Shown: piece after piece, positions 24,622 through 35,421 of the stretch
Layout of the letters: the number at the start of each line of letters is the position of its first letter
Numbering within the stretch: the first letter of the stretch is position 1
Source of the DNA: Cryptomeria japonica
Lineage: Eukaryota > Streptophyta > Pinopsida > Cupressales > Cupressaceae
Direction: 5' to 3'
DNA: 64,000 nucleotides
NCBI RefSeq assembly: GCF_030272615.1
Contig: NC_081407.1
Coordinates: 138,696,897 to 138,760,896, forward strand
Notes under the pieces: generated by a model
The model's database searches: none
The model's input: only the letters and a program-made list of their open reading frames with translations
Told to the model about the DNA's origin: nothing
Translations under genes and position numbers: made by a program

Positions 24622-26056
24622 TGTTGGAATTTGCATGAATATTGCATTAATGAAATGTTATGTTGTCATTGATGTCAATTAACCGGTAATGATGTTGTAA
24701 TAATGTTGTTTTGTAACCGGTAGGAAGAGCTAGAAAAGGGAACCGCAACCAGTAGGAAAGTTTGTGGAGGAAACTGGTATTACATATGAAATGGAGAGAT
24801 GAATTGGTAACCCTACCTGTAGATGAGACCAAACCCTAATCGATGGAGCTTGGTGAATCGGTTGAAGCAGAATATGATCAAATGATGAATGGAAAAGATT
24901 ATGATATGTATGCATGTTGTATGAGAAATGTTTTAAATAATTCATGGTGCATAGAGATAACGGTTTTTGTCTTGGGAATGAGCAAGTTCATTGCATGTAA
25001 TGGACACCACGTGATGAGTTATAGATTTTGATGAAGCGGTGATCAAGAGTGGTCAAGGATATCTTGAATGATGTGCAATGATTTCTATGTAATCCTATGG
25101 TCATACTTGAATTGATTTTTTTGTATTTTCTATGAGATGTTTAGGTTTTTGTTGTGTTATCGACCTGTTGATTTATTTATAAGGTTGATGAGTTGTTTTG
25201 TTGTAGAGTTGGCAATTTGTAGTTGAGAGTAAGAAGGAGTGGTTGCCGAACCTGATAATGTACCTGCAGCATGTGTAAAGGTAGATAGGAGCGTGAAAAG
25301 GATCTGAACAAGCAAGTGTAGTGCTATTCAAATAGATCAGCAAACCCCTGTTGTTTTCTAACAATTACAATACTCAAATCCCCTAACTGGGTAAGCTCTA
25401 ACAAGATTAGTGTTAATCAAATCCTCTAACCAGGTGGTCCATTAGCTTGGATTCCAAATCCTCTACCGAGGTTACTCCTAACAGGGTATTGCTTCTAATA
25501 GGGCATTATAGTCAATCCCTTAACTGGGTGGTCCCTAACAGGATCTGTTCTTAACAGGACTTTTGTAAAGTTTTAATAGGCTAGGATCCTAACATGGTGA
25601 ACTTTAGAAGAGTTTAGAATACTTGTGGGTATTCATCCCCACTGTGGTTTTTCCCATTTGGGTTTTCACGTCAAAAATATTGTGTCAAGTGATGAATGCT
25701 TTTGTGGTTATGTTTGCTATGGTTAAATTGCTTAACTACTAAATCCACTTTGATATGCTATGTTAACCAACAACAATTTGAAATATGTTTTAACTACTAT
25801 CAGGTATGTATTTGAATGATTTAGTCAAATTTTTTTGAGAGTTTCAAGTTGTTTTAGTATTAGTCTATTATAACAGTCAACCGATTTAACTTGTCAGAAT
25901 TATTGCATTTGAAGTTTAGTGTTTAAACCAGTCAGTTTAGAGTTTTCTTTGAGAGGTTGATTTTGAGTTTGGTGAAAGTCTCTACAATTTTCCATCTACT
26001 GATTCACCCCCCCTCTTAGTTTTTGACCATATCCTTATTATTTCATCATACCATCA
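24622..26056 (+). repeat. 3' LTR of element C
   Basis: It is 1435 bp, TGTTGGAATTTGCATGAA to CATACCATCA. It resembles 18900-20358 with many scattered transitions and small indels, so the insertion is not recent. Confidence 0.85.
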
Positions 26057-26702
26057 CATTCTTCTTGTATAGATCTTTTTCTTCTCACTCAATACTATAT
26101 CACTGACATACTCTATATCTCCTTCAATAATTTGCATCAACTCTAGCTCATAACATCACTTGTATCTTGCATATAGAAATAACTTGTCACAATGTCTTTT
26201 TATAGACATTAGACGTCATGTTGGCTTCAAGAACCTCAACACAATTTCCTAGGTTCAATTTATTTGGACAATCTTTCATTACGCGTCACATATCACCGCC
26301 AAACATGTTGGTTGGTGGTAACACATCATGACCGGTGATAACTCATCACACAACCAGGGAAGATCGGTTAGAACACCGATATTAGTTTAGTGTTCACACA
26401 TCAAACTCATATACCGATTGTCTCCATTCGTCTCCTTGTTGCTTTCCGCTGCATCTCGAAACTGGTAACAATGAAATTGACCATAAACTGATTGTCTTTA
26501 CTGCATATACCAGTTTAAACACCTTCATACCAGTTGGACTTACTCTATACATATGATACCGGTTTACAATATGAAGACTTAGAAGTAGTACCGGTTTGAC
26601 TTAACTAAGATGAGTATGAGAATATGAACATATGTGTGTGTGTATGTGTCATCAATGACAACATATAAATTCATCCAATATAAAATCATCATCAAGCCAA
26701 CA
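26057..26702 (-). repeat. 5' LTR of element E, part 2 (U3 side)
   Basis: It matches 5470-6132 of the 3' LTR through the ACCGGTT-rich part and the TGTGTGTGTATGTG tract, ending AGCCAACA at 26702. Confidence 0.85.
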
Positions 26703-26835
26703 ATCAACAATCTGGTTGCGCATTAACATGGGAAGGTGTGGCTTCATTGGTTAAAGAAGCTCATCAAAATGGAGATTCCAATGTTACACCAAGGGAAATT
26801 GATTTAGCATATGGTTTAAGGAAATAAACAGGTAC

Positions 26836-26884
<49 letters not shown>

Positions 26885-27763
26885 TCGCCCATATTTTTTA
26901 ATTATTTTCAATTATATTGATGCACATATCTATTGATTTTTTTTTCTTTGCATACAATCGACCAGGAATAAATATGTTTATTACCTGACGATGCAATAAT
27001 TTTTACATGTTTGACAAATTGCAGGTGAAACACCACAAGGCTATGTGGTGCAATGATTATAAATTTTGAATCAAAAAGTTGGATGACACGAAGAAAACTT
27101 GTGACCCTAGGATAACTACAGTCTTTTAGGTGACTAATGTTTCATCTAGAAGTGACATACATCAAGAAGTCTAAGAAAATCAATACTATGGGATTTTGGA
27201 CGATATACTTGAGTGTGATTTTAAGTCCTTCAAATTAGTTCTATTCGTCGTCCAATGGTATAGGCTACGATTGAATGAAAATGATCCCGAGAGAATTGTT
27301 ATTGAACATGATAATGGATTTACCATGGTTAATACAAGGTCGTTCGAGCAAGCTGAAAATGAGCCCTATGCTCTTCCAAGCCAATGTGTGCAGGTATTTT
27401 ACTCAAAGGTTCCAGGTAAATCAAGTTGGTCATTTGTTGTTAGAAATGATCCAAGAGGAAGGTTGGTAAAGTATAATGTGGTGGAAGAAGAAGATAATGA
27501 AGAACTAGAAGATGATGTAGATGATGATCAGGATCAATAGTTAGTTGAATGTGCCTGACGAAGATGTCGAGGAAGAGGAACTAGATCATGATGATGTAGG
27601 AGTTAATGTTCATGAAGATGATATCCGTGTGGATGATGACATTATCAAAAATGATATCAATGATGATGATGATGATGATGATGATGATATGACCAATCCT
27701 TACAATGTCGAATTTGGATTGGATGATATAGACAAAGAGTTGGATGAAGAAGAAGATCAATGA
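26703..27763 (+). pseudogene. CACTA-1 transposase C-terminal fragment (DUF4216-like)
   Basis: It resumes the exon broken at 4972: CAACAATCTGGTTGCGCATT corresponds to the exon at 60545-60510 in CACTA-2. An intron follows (GTACGT at 26832, TTGCAG ending 27024), then the DUF4216-like part at 27170-27540 (YYGILDDILECDFKSFK-type, LRLNENDPER, RNDPRGRLVKYNVVEEED). An acidic tail in a second frame (27545-27763) has nine consecutive Asp and ends DKELDEEEDQ. The equivalent CACTA-2 tail ends DELDKEEDQ. A frameshift near 27540 and a stop at the intron edge show it is a pseudogene. In plant TNP2 proteins this region follows the DDE core; its function is not known to me. Confidence 0.8.
26832..27024 (+). 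other. Intron of CACTA-1 with (TA)n expansion
   Basis: It has GTACGT...TTGCAG borders and the same position as the roughly 70-80-base intron in CACTA-2 near 60410-60330. A (TA)n run occupies about 26836-26881 and accounts for part of the extra length. Confidence 0.7.
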
Positions 27764-27977
27764 AATTGAAATGTATGAGTTATGTGATTATATTATCTAT
27801 TTGATATTGATTTCTTGATAGAATTATATTTGACTTATATGGTTACATAATTAATTCATGATGTTACAACTATTGTAGCTCTCCTAGAAATTTCTATATG
27901 ATCAAATCATAATTACTCTATGACTATTTATGATTAGATATTATTTGCTCATATCTTTGGTTATTTCTATTGGCATA
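27764..27977. other. CACTA-1 3' flank, no gene
   Basis: AT-rich sequence after the transposase stop. No ORF or clear terminal repeat is seen. Confidence 0.4.
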
Positions 27978-29165
27978 TGTTGGATTTGGTTTAGTGTTGT
28001 CATTTATGCCAACACCGTATCCTGGTTGGACCTATCTAGGTTAGTCTTGGTGATCATCTTGGTTTTTGGCTATGATTATGATCCGATATGATTAGATCTT
28101 TGGAATTGATTTTGGATGCTTACTCTGGATGGTTATATGTTTGCCATATTATGTTAGTTCATGATTTTCTTCTCTGGTTACTATCGCCTTTTTTCCTAGT
28201 TGGTATTTCCTGGTACCAGTTAGCTTTACCGGTAAGCGATATTTGATGATTTGGTTAGACAATTTTGGTTCGGCTTATGGGAACGGTTTCTATTATGTTG
28301 AAGGTCCTTCTTGATTATTTCCTAATTATTTGGTGGCATTGCATTGGCTGGTGTGTTGTTATGGTGGTCCCATTTGGATCCAATTAGACTTTCTATTATT
28401 TCACAGAGTATTTCTACCAGTTTGTGAAGCGTTTTGGATTTTGGTCTTAGCAAAATTTTTTGACTGATGGAATTGTTTGGTTACTTGATTTAGGTCCATG
28501 ATATGTAATATAAATCATAATATTGGTCCAGTGGTATCGTGTGATGTAATTTTTGTAATAATGGGTTTATGGGTTTACGATTTAGCTGACCTTGTCAATA
28601 AGGTTGATGATTTGTATTTATAGGTGACTTGTTCATGTAAGTGGTATGGATTGTTATGGGATGGTTATGTTAGCATTTTCAAAGAGTGGTTTATGTGCAA
28701 ACAAGGTTATATCATTCAACAAAGGTTTTGTACTGTAGGGCAGACATATGTGCTTAGCCAGAACTATATCAAGCATTAGTAGATGCTACTTTCACAGTTC
28801 ATTCTTTCCAGATTGTAGTATAGTATTTTGTAAGTCAATGAGACTTCCCTTTTGTGTTGAGAAGTGATCTCTAGGTGGTTTTCCTGATTGCAACTGCAAT
28901 CCCCATTGTAATTATTTCACATACGGCTATAGAAGTATTATATGATTGTGGATAGGGTTTCCCACCGTGGTTTTTCCCTTTACTGGGTTTTCCACGTAAA
29001 AAATATTGGTGTTCTGTGTTCTGTGCTTATATTTTTTTATCATTCATGGTGTTGGTTTCCTTGTGCTCCAGTTCAAAGGTTTTGATATGCAATAGTTCTG
29101 ATTTCAGATAGTAAACTGATTCACCCCCCCTCTCAGTTTACTCTCGGTATCAGATCTATCTAACA
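27978..29165 (+). repeat. Lone LTR of another copia-type element
   Basis: It begins TGTTGGATTTGGTTTAGTG and ends CCCCCCCTCTCAGTTTACTC...TCTAACA. It carries the CCGTGGTTTTTCCCTTT...GGTTTTCCACGT box near 28963 seen in the other LTRs of the window, and CCGGT words near 28220. No PBS follows and no matching 5-bp duplication is visible (GCATA against ATTTC), so it is a solo or truncated LTR. Confidence 0.6.
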
Positions 29166-30690
29166 ATTTCATTCCCCCCAAAAATAGTGTTTCCTCATGT
29201 TGACCCTGCATAGTGACATGTGAATGGGGCCAATATTGATTTTTTTTCAATTTGTCCTTTAATGGAGTGAAACTTGCCATGGTTAGCCTAGACGCATGCG
29301 TTGATGATATGAGAGGGTTTCAAGACTCAAACATGAGGTCATGCTATATAAAGTCATCTCGTCCTTCCTAATAATACAAGTTGTCTTATTCTTCGTCTCT
29401 TTTATATATTGTTCTTAGCATTTATTTGGTTAATGGTTTCAAAAGATGAGGCTCTTTGAGCCTCACCTTGGATCTATTACACATCAGTTTGTGCATTTTC
29501 ATTAGCAATGAATATTTATATGATCTTTTAAAATCTCATTGAATATAAAGATGATAATAGGAAGCTAAAAAAATGAGTATATTTTGTTTATGGAACATAC
29601 CTAAACCATAAGGTTTGTCACTCTAATGCTAAAACCAAGTCAAATTAACATTTAAAACCTATCAAAAAAGTCAAAACATGCCTTTCTTTCAAATTCACAA
29701 GAACATATAAACCTTTTGAAACCACACGTGCATGATATAAAAGTGTATGGTATTACTACTTATAGCGGAAGTTCACATGATAAGCTAACCAATGGCACTA
29801 TATTGGAGGATAAACGCACCTATAGAATTAATTTAAGAGGTAAGGGATGCTTCTTAGTGGAATTTTGAGTCTTGGATTAATCTCCATAGTGCTAAAATTA
29901 GTTCTAGTGTTCTTCAATTGGTGTTATATCTATCTCTACAATTTCCCATACTTAACCATTTCATCATCCCTTTTCCCAAGATATTTGTATCATAATGTAA
30001 ACTTGGTACAATCTCACATTAGCCCCTTAGGTAATCATCCATTTCCTCCAAGTTGAATGGAACCTTTTATACCAATGCATCTATGTTTTCCTACCCTCAT
30101 GGATCAAGACTTGACATCACCTAAACAATCTTCTTTATGTCATACCATTTCTCTGAAGTGCCTTTGGAATGCTTTAGATGTGTCAATATTAAATAGATTG
30201 AATATATTTTTAAAGTCTCTTAACACATTCCATGAGAAGAAAATGACTCATTTGGATTAAGGAGTACTTTCCTAAACCATTCCTTCATATTCAAAAATCC
30301 CTTCTCACACCGACATCATAATTCATATCCATGTTAGTTGCAATGAGTGTTTTAAACCAACAATCAATGAATCATAGGATTGAAGAAAACTCATTATACA
30401 CAAGGATAAGAATTACAGAGACTGAAAGAATTGATTCACTCGATATGTTCTCCATTACTGTAATAGACCAATGTAAAAAAATAATTCATAACAAGAATAG
30501 TATTTCAATATTTAGTCAAGTAATAGATATGCTCAATCTTTAGTAAAGTAGTATTTCAATCACTGATTCTTAAACATCCATCATGATTAAAAATTACATA
30601 TCATAATCCTTTTTAACAATCACTAGGACTGTAGATAATATTCAATCATATCATAGGAAATAGATCATAAAAAATTATAAAGAAAGATAA
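29166..30690. other. Decayed DNA without a recognisable gene
   Basis: Short ORFs only. The minus strand from about 30360 to 29780 reads partly open across frames (for example IFEYEGM and LHYDTNILGKRDDEMVKYG) and may be an old coding region, but I cannot identify it. There is a small inverted repeat GAGGCTC-TTT-GAGCCTC at 29450-29466 and a TATATAAAG word near 29346. Confidence 0.3.
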
Positions 30691-30699
30691 AACCAACTA

Positions 30700-30830
30700 T
30701 ATAAGCTCAACAATCCACCATATGAAAATTATATTTTGTAGAAAATAAAATAAACTATATGTTGACATCACATATATATTTTGTATATAAACTATATGTT
30801 TACATAGCATATATATAAACTATATCTTTT
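30700..30830. repeat. AT-rich short tandem repeat
   Basis: ATAAACTATATGTT[G/T]ACAT and CATATATAT recur two to three times with a period of about 40-45 bases. Confidence 0.55.
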
Positions 30831-31389
30831 GAATTTTCGCCGCACACGCAACAACATGACATAGCATACTGTACCGAGACCCTAATTGGAGAGTTGCACT
30901 GAGAACCACTACATCCAGCCCCTGAGTGGAGATTTGCGAGACTTCACAAGATGAGTGTTGCAAGGCCATTGAGTCGAGGAGGAAGACTAGGAACCATTTG
31001 GCAAGAGGAAAGCCAGAGCAAGAGGTGAGGGCACTCAGAAAGGGAAAATCGACCAAGGGACAATGACTGTAAGTGATTTTTCCCCCACATTTAGTACCGG
31101 TGTCTGATTAGTTTGAAGAACCAAGATTTGCGATGTTAAATTTAGTAATGACTTATATTATATTAATCATAAAAAGAGAATTTACATCAAAATGTTATTG
31201 TCTGAAAATATATCCAAAATCTATCATTCTTCAAAATAGGCATTATATACATCATATATGGCAAAAAGAGTTGACTGCAACCAGTCACCACTATAACATA
31301 ATACCTCCTAACTGGCTTCAGAAAAAAACTAGGTATTTTCATATAACATTCTAAAAAGAAAAAAAAAACTAATTACTCGAATCATCCTT

Positions 31390-32190
31390 GAATTCATTAC
31401 TACAACGGAAAGAAAAACCCTCATCACCTACTTGAACCGCTCACACACGCTCCCATCCTTGGTACCACCCTTGCTCTCAACACCCTTCGTCATAGCGTCC
31501 TCTACAAACCCTTCGCCTCTACCCTGGCTCTTTCTATAATTGCATCCAATGCCTTTATTTGTATCAGGAGGTCCATTGCCTCCCATCCATTTTTAGCTTC
31601 CACCTTGTGATGATATGCACATATACCAGACGCCTATCAAAGGAATGAAATGATTTTTTCTTTTACCCCTTCCCCATTATTTCCCACCCCTTCACCAATA
31701 TTGAATCCTTCACCTAACATCGCCCACTCCAGGAAAGTCTCCAAATCATCACGGAATTGAGCAAGTACCAAAGCCTCCACCACTCGTCGAACCTCACCAA
31801 TATTGTCTTCCACTTCCAGCCCTCATGCCAAAATAAGCGAGTAGACATCCATCCTTTTTCAATATCTATGCTTCATTCTGATGAATACCCTACCCACAAT
31901 CAGATAGACACACTAAGGGAGATAATCATCCCAGAAATTAAACATCCCTTTGAGTCTCCTTACTATTAACTCCCCATGAAACGGGCACATCTGCTTCTTT
32001 GTCTGCAAAGTAAAATTTTCCTCCATAAATTCCACAACCACCACTCCCAACATCTTCAAAAACCACTGCAATCACACCAACACTTCACTGCAAAACCACT
32101 CTGTTGTGCTTCACACACAAAACGTAGGGTAAAAAGACGAAATGACCTAAATTTAAACCATCTCATACACTCAAAGGAAATGCAATAAAT
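31390..32190 (-). pseudogene. Unidentified gene-like patch
   Basis: It is less AT-rich than its surroundings. Minus-strand reading gives stretches such as VEDNIGEVRRVVEALVLAQF and ETFLEWAMLGEGFNIGEG (about 31840-31690), then KALDAIIERARVEAKG (about 31560) and VEDAMTKGVESKGGTKDGS (about 31500-31445), in frames that shift. An upstream patch reads MEENFTLQTKKQMCPFHGEL (about 32020). I do not recognise the family. It could be exons of a dead host gene. Confidence 0.3.
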
Positions 32191-32290
32191 ATCTCCGATG
32201 ATGTCATTACACCTTACCATCTTTTGAAAAATAATGTTTTTTTAATTTTTGGGTGATGCTTGTGTGTTTGGGGAAATTTCCTTTCCTCGC

Positions 32291-32313
32291 AAAGGTTTTC
32301 GGGGAAAACCTTT
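32291..32313. other. Perfect 10-bp hairpin
   Basis: AAAGGTTTTC, loop GGG, GAAAACCTTT: a perfect inverted repeat. No gene end is recognised next to it, so its role is unknown. Confidence 0.6.
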
Positions 32314-32499
32314 ATAATTCTATTGTTTCATAATATATTTATTTATCTACTTTAATGGTATTCATAAATTAGATTTCATTATATTAAATTTATTGGAACA
32401 TATAATTATGCAAATTCTTGTTTATTAAATTCTCTTTTTGTCGTGTCTCTACATTTCTATATTGTGGCTGGGTTCATAATTTTGATCAGGTGCTGTGTT

Positions 32500-33225
32500 G
32501 TTTGGAGTGGCGTGTGGGGGGGGGGGCTCTTTATTGATTTTTCCTTCAAAATTCAACAACCTCCATCCTCGAGCCCAAGAGGATTTATATAGTCATTAAA
32601 TACCCTCACCAAATATTTTAACCAAATTTCAAATTATTTGGTCATTTGGGAAACAAATGCAACTTTTTGTACCAAAATTGCAAAGTTGCTCATAGCAACT
32701 TTTGAGCAATTTTGACAATTTTTGCAATTTTCAACCAAATGATCTCCTATCAACCTAGGACTCCTAAAACATACTAAATATGACATAAAACTATGAAATA
32801 CATCAATTTCATCACTTTTGGCCACCTCTGGAGGCATTGACCAATGCTGACCTATTCAGGACCTAGTTGGCCTAAAGATGACAAAAAATGGCACAATGGC
32901 CTTACAACTTTGACCCAATACATGGAATGAACTTATTTACTCATAAAAAGAAACGAAATGACCTTATCATGACCTTATTACAAATATTGACCCAAAATGG
33001 TCATGGTGGCCTCAAAGGGCTCTTGGTGCTCTTGCACCATACACCCCCCCTAAGAAGATTCTCTTGTCACAAGAGAAGGTGTTGAGTATTTGTTTGCCTT
33101 GTTTCATTCAATGGAGTGTAGGTACCACCAAATAGGTATTTTTTAGATCTGTCTTCCTTGAGTGAGGGAAATTCAAGAAGAGAAGAGGAAAGCGAGACGT
33201 AGTAGGTCTAAAAGAGGGAGTTCAA
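32500..33225. other. Non-coding repeat-like stretch
   Basis: It has a G11 run at 32516-32526, recurrent AAATTGCAAAGTTGC / TTTTGACAATTTTTGC words at about 32640-32740, a C-run before TAAGAAGATT at 33045, and the inverted repeat CTCTTGTCACAAGAG at 33061-33075. It could be part of an LTR, but no boundaries were found. Confidence 0.3.
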
Positions 33226-33830
33226 CACTAGTATATTTGGGGTTCAATTCCGATGGCATTTCGTCGGACTTTCGACTACAATACGTCGGACTGCCAAAAA
33301 GCAATGTCGTAAAAAAATTATAGTCAGATATTTCGATGGTGTTCAAGATCGTCAAAATTCTGACGCCATCGAAGAATCTTCCAATGACAACCATGGCTGC
33401 ACTTAGCCATCAGTAAAATTCTATAAGTTGTCAGAATTCCAATGACATCCATGTAATGTTCTGACAATGAACATGACCGTCCATCTGGGGAGAATTCCAT
33501 TGGATATACAACATCCTCGTCGGATGTTTCATGGGGGTTCATCGGATTTCTGATGATGTCCAATGGGAACATGGCCGCCCATCTGGCGAGAATGCTGTCG
33601 GATATACAACATCCTCGTCGGATGTTTTGTGGGGCTCCATCAGACTTCCACGATGTCCAACGAAAACTAGGGCATCCACACCGACAAGGATGCTGTATGT
33701 GCGATGATTCGGGCATCAAAATAAATTGGGTGGGTGTCAAAATTCTAACAACACCCTCACTTCTTATCCGACGAGGATGCTGTCAGACATACAACATCCT
33801 CGTTGGATGCTTGGTGGATGGAAATATTTG
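33226..33830 (+). mobile_element. Possible CACTA terminus with hairpin subterminal repeats
   Basis: CACTAGTATATTTGGGG at 33226 looks like a CACTA-type end, with CAA before it. Downstream, CGTCGGA words recur, then three copies of a hairpin unit of the form GAGGATG...ATACAACATCCTCGTCGGATG around 33487, 33587 and 33768. The best one pairs TCCGACGAGGATG with CATCCTCGTTGGA. The opposite TAGTG end is not found before element D, so the call is tentative. Confidence 0.4.
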
Positions 33831-33978
33831 AACGGATTGACCAATACGATAATACTAAAGATTCATTATTTTGTATCAACCAACCAAACGACAATAAAAA
33901 CAATTTGATAATCTAATCTTTCCACTCAAAGACTAGCCTTAAAACACCATGTATGATTGAAGAATTTTGTCCCACATT

Positions 33979-35351
33979 TATTGGCATTTACATGAAGATT
34001 GCATTGATGAAATATTATGTTGTCATTGATGTCAATTGTAATCAGTAATAATGTTGTAAAGATGTTGTTTTACAATCGGTACGTGAGCTAGTGAAGGAAA
34101 TCGGTATTACTTAAGAAGCAATGAGTTCAACCGGTAACCCTACCTGTTGATGTGACAAACCCTAATCAATGGAGCTTGGCGATATTGGTTTATGATCAAA
34201 TGATGAACGATAATGATTATGCCATGTATGTATGTTGTATGTAAAGAGTTTCAAATGGTTTTTGGCATGTAGAGATAACAATTTTATCTTGGGAATGAGA
34301 AAGTACATTGCATAAAGTGGAAACTGCGTGATGAGTAACAAGAATCGTTGAAGCGGTGATCAAGGAGTGGTAGAGGTTGTGTTCAACTATGTGCAATGAT
34401 TGCTATTTAATCCAATGGTCATACTTGAACTGATTTATTTGTAATCTCTATGAGATCTTAGGTTTGTGATGTGTTACTGACCTATTGTTTTGTTTATAAG
34501 GTCAATGAGTTGTTATATTGTAGTGTTGGAAATTTTGGATAAGTGTAAGAGTGATTGGTTGTCGAACCAGAAGGTGTATCTGCAGTATGTGTGAAGGTAG
34601 ATAGACACATGCAAAGGATCTAATCAAGTAGAGTAGTGCTATTTACTAGATCAACAAACCTATTTATCTAACAATTACAACAGTCAAATCCCTTAACCGG
34701 GAAAGCCTTAACAAGTTTAGTGCTATCTAAATCCTCTAACTAGGTGATCCATTAGCTTGGATTTGAAATCCTCTATAGAGGTTACTCCTAATAGGGAAAT
34801 ATAGTCAATCCCTTAACTGGGTGGTCCCTAATAGGATCTATTCTTAACAAGAATTTTTGTAAAGCTTTAACAAGCTTGGCTCCTAACAGGGCGAACTTTA
34901 GAAGAGTTCAGAATACTTGTGGGTATTCATCCCCACTGTGGTTTTTCCCATTTGGGTTTCCACGTCAAAATAATTGTGTCAAGTGGTGAATGGTATTTGT
35001 GGTTATGTTTGATATGGTTAATTTTCTTAACTATTAAATCCACTTAGATATGATAAGATGATCGACAATAATCTGAAATGTGCTTTTACTTTTGTGAGGA
35101 AAGTATTTGGATGTTCTGGTTAAATGGGTTTAGAGTTTTAGAGTTGTTATACTATTATTTTGATATGCCATTCAAACTGGTAAACTGTCAATGCTATTGG
35201 AGTTTGTAGTTTAGTGTTTGAACTAGTTAGTTCTGAGATTTGCTTGGTAGGTTATTTTGGAGTTTGGTGAAAGTATAGTCAGTTTTCTATCTATTGATTC
35301 ACCCCCCCTCTCAGTAGTTGTCTGGATACTTATTGATTCATCATACCATCA
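33979..35351 (+). repeat. 5' LTR of element D
   Basis: It is 1373 bp, TATTGGCATTTACATGAAG (TG mutated to TA) to CATACCATCA. It contains the GTGGTTTTTCCC box near 34938, a C7-TCTCAGT tract near 35302, and TAACNNG motifs at about 34690-34890. Confidence 0.85.
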
Positions 35352-35353
35352 AT

Positions 35354-35365
35354 TGGTATCAAAGC
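35354..35365 (+). other. Primer binding site of element D
   Basis: TGGTATCAAAGC, one mismatch from the initiator tRNA-Met complement, two bases after the LTR. Confidence 0.85.
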
Positions 35366-35421
35366 ATTCCAGGTCCTCTAGTGTTGAAGCCAAACAACTT
35401 GAGGTAAAGATCTTGAAGAAC

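Larger units (their letters stand above)
18900..26056 (+). mobile_element. Ty1/copia element C
   Basis: A full-length plus-strand element of 7157 bp: 5' LTR 18900-20358, PBS, gag-pol, PPT, 3' LTR 24622-26056. The target duplication is CGTTC (18895-18899) and CATTC (26057-26061), differing by one transition. Its first two bases read CA instead of TG, also explainable by transitions. It is inserted in the 5' LTR of element E, hence younger than E. Confidence 0.85.
4973..26702 (-). mobile_element. LTR retrotransposon E with two nested elements
   Basis: E starts at TGATAG (4973) and ends at GCCAACA (26702); on the minus strand this is TGTTGG...CTATCA. It is flanked by TTCAA (4968-4972) and ATCAA (26703-26707), with one mismatch. 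The split CACTA exon on either side confirms the boundaries. Minus-strand order is: 5' LTR (26702-26057 and 18899-18486, interrupted by C, with its last ~90 bases, PBS and leader lost); Gag with zinc knuckles (18485-17673); nested element B and its extra LTR piece (17576-9899); an unknown ORF (9479-6402); a PPT; and the 3' LTR (6132-4973). No protease, integrase or RT of E's own is visible, so it is either non-autonomous or lost pol by deletion next to B. Confidence 0.75.

Noticed and set aside
27978-29165. Full retrotransposon at the lone LTR
   Set aside because: No PBS, internal region or second LTR follows; only LTR sequence is supported.
32888-33085. Small ORF near the CACCCCCCC tract
   Set aside because: No domain, biased composition and location in repeat-like DNA; treated as chance.
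33324-33831. Overlapping ORFs on both strands of 138 and 92 codons
   Set aside because: They lie in the hairpin subterminal repeats, have no family resemblance and repeat with the DNA units.
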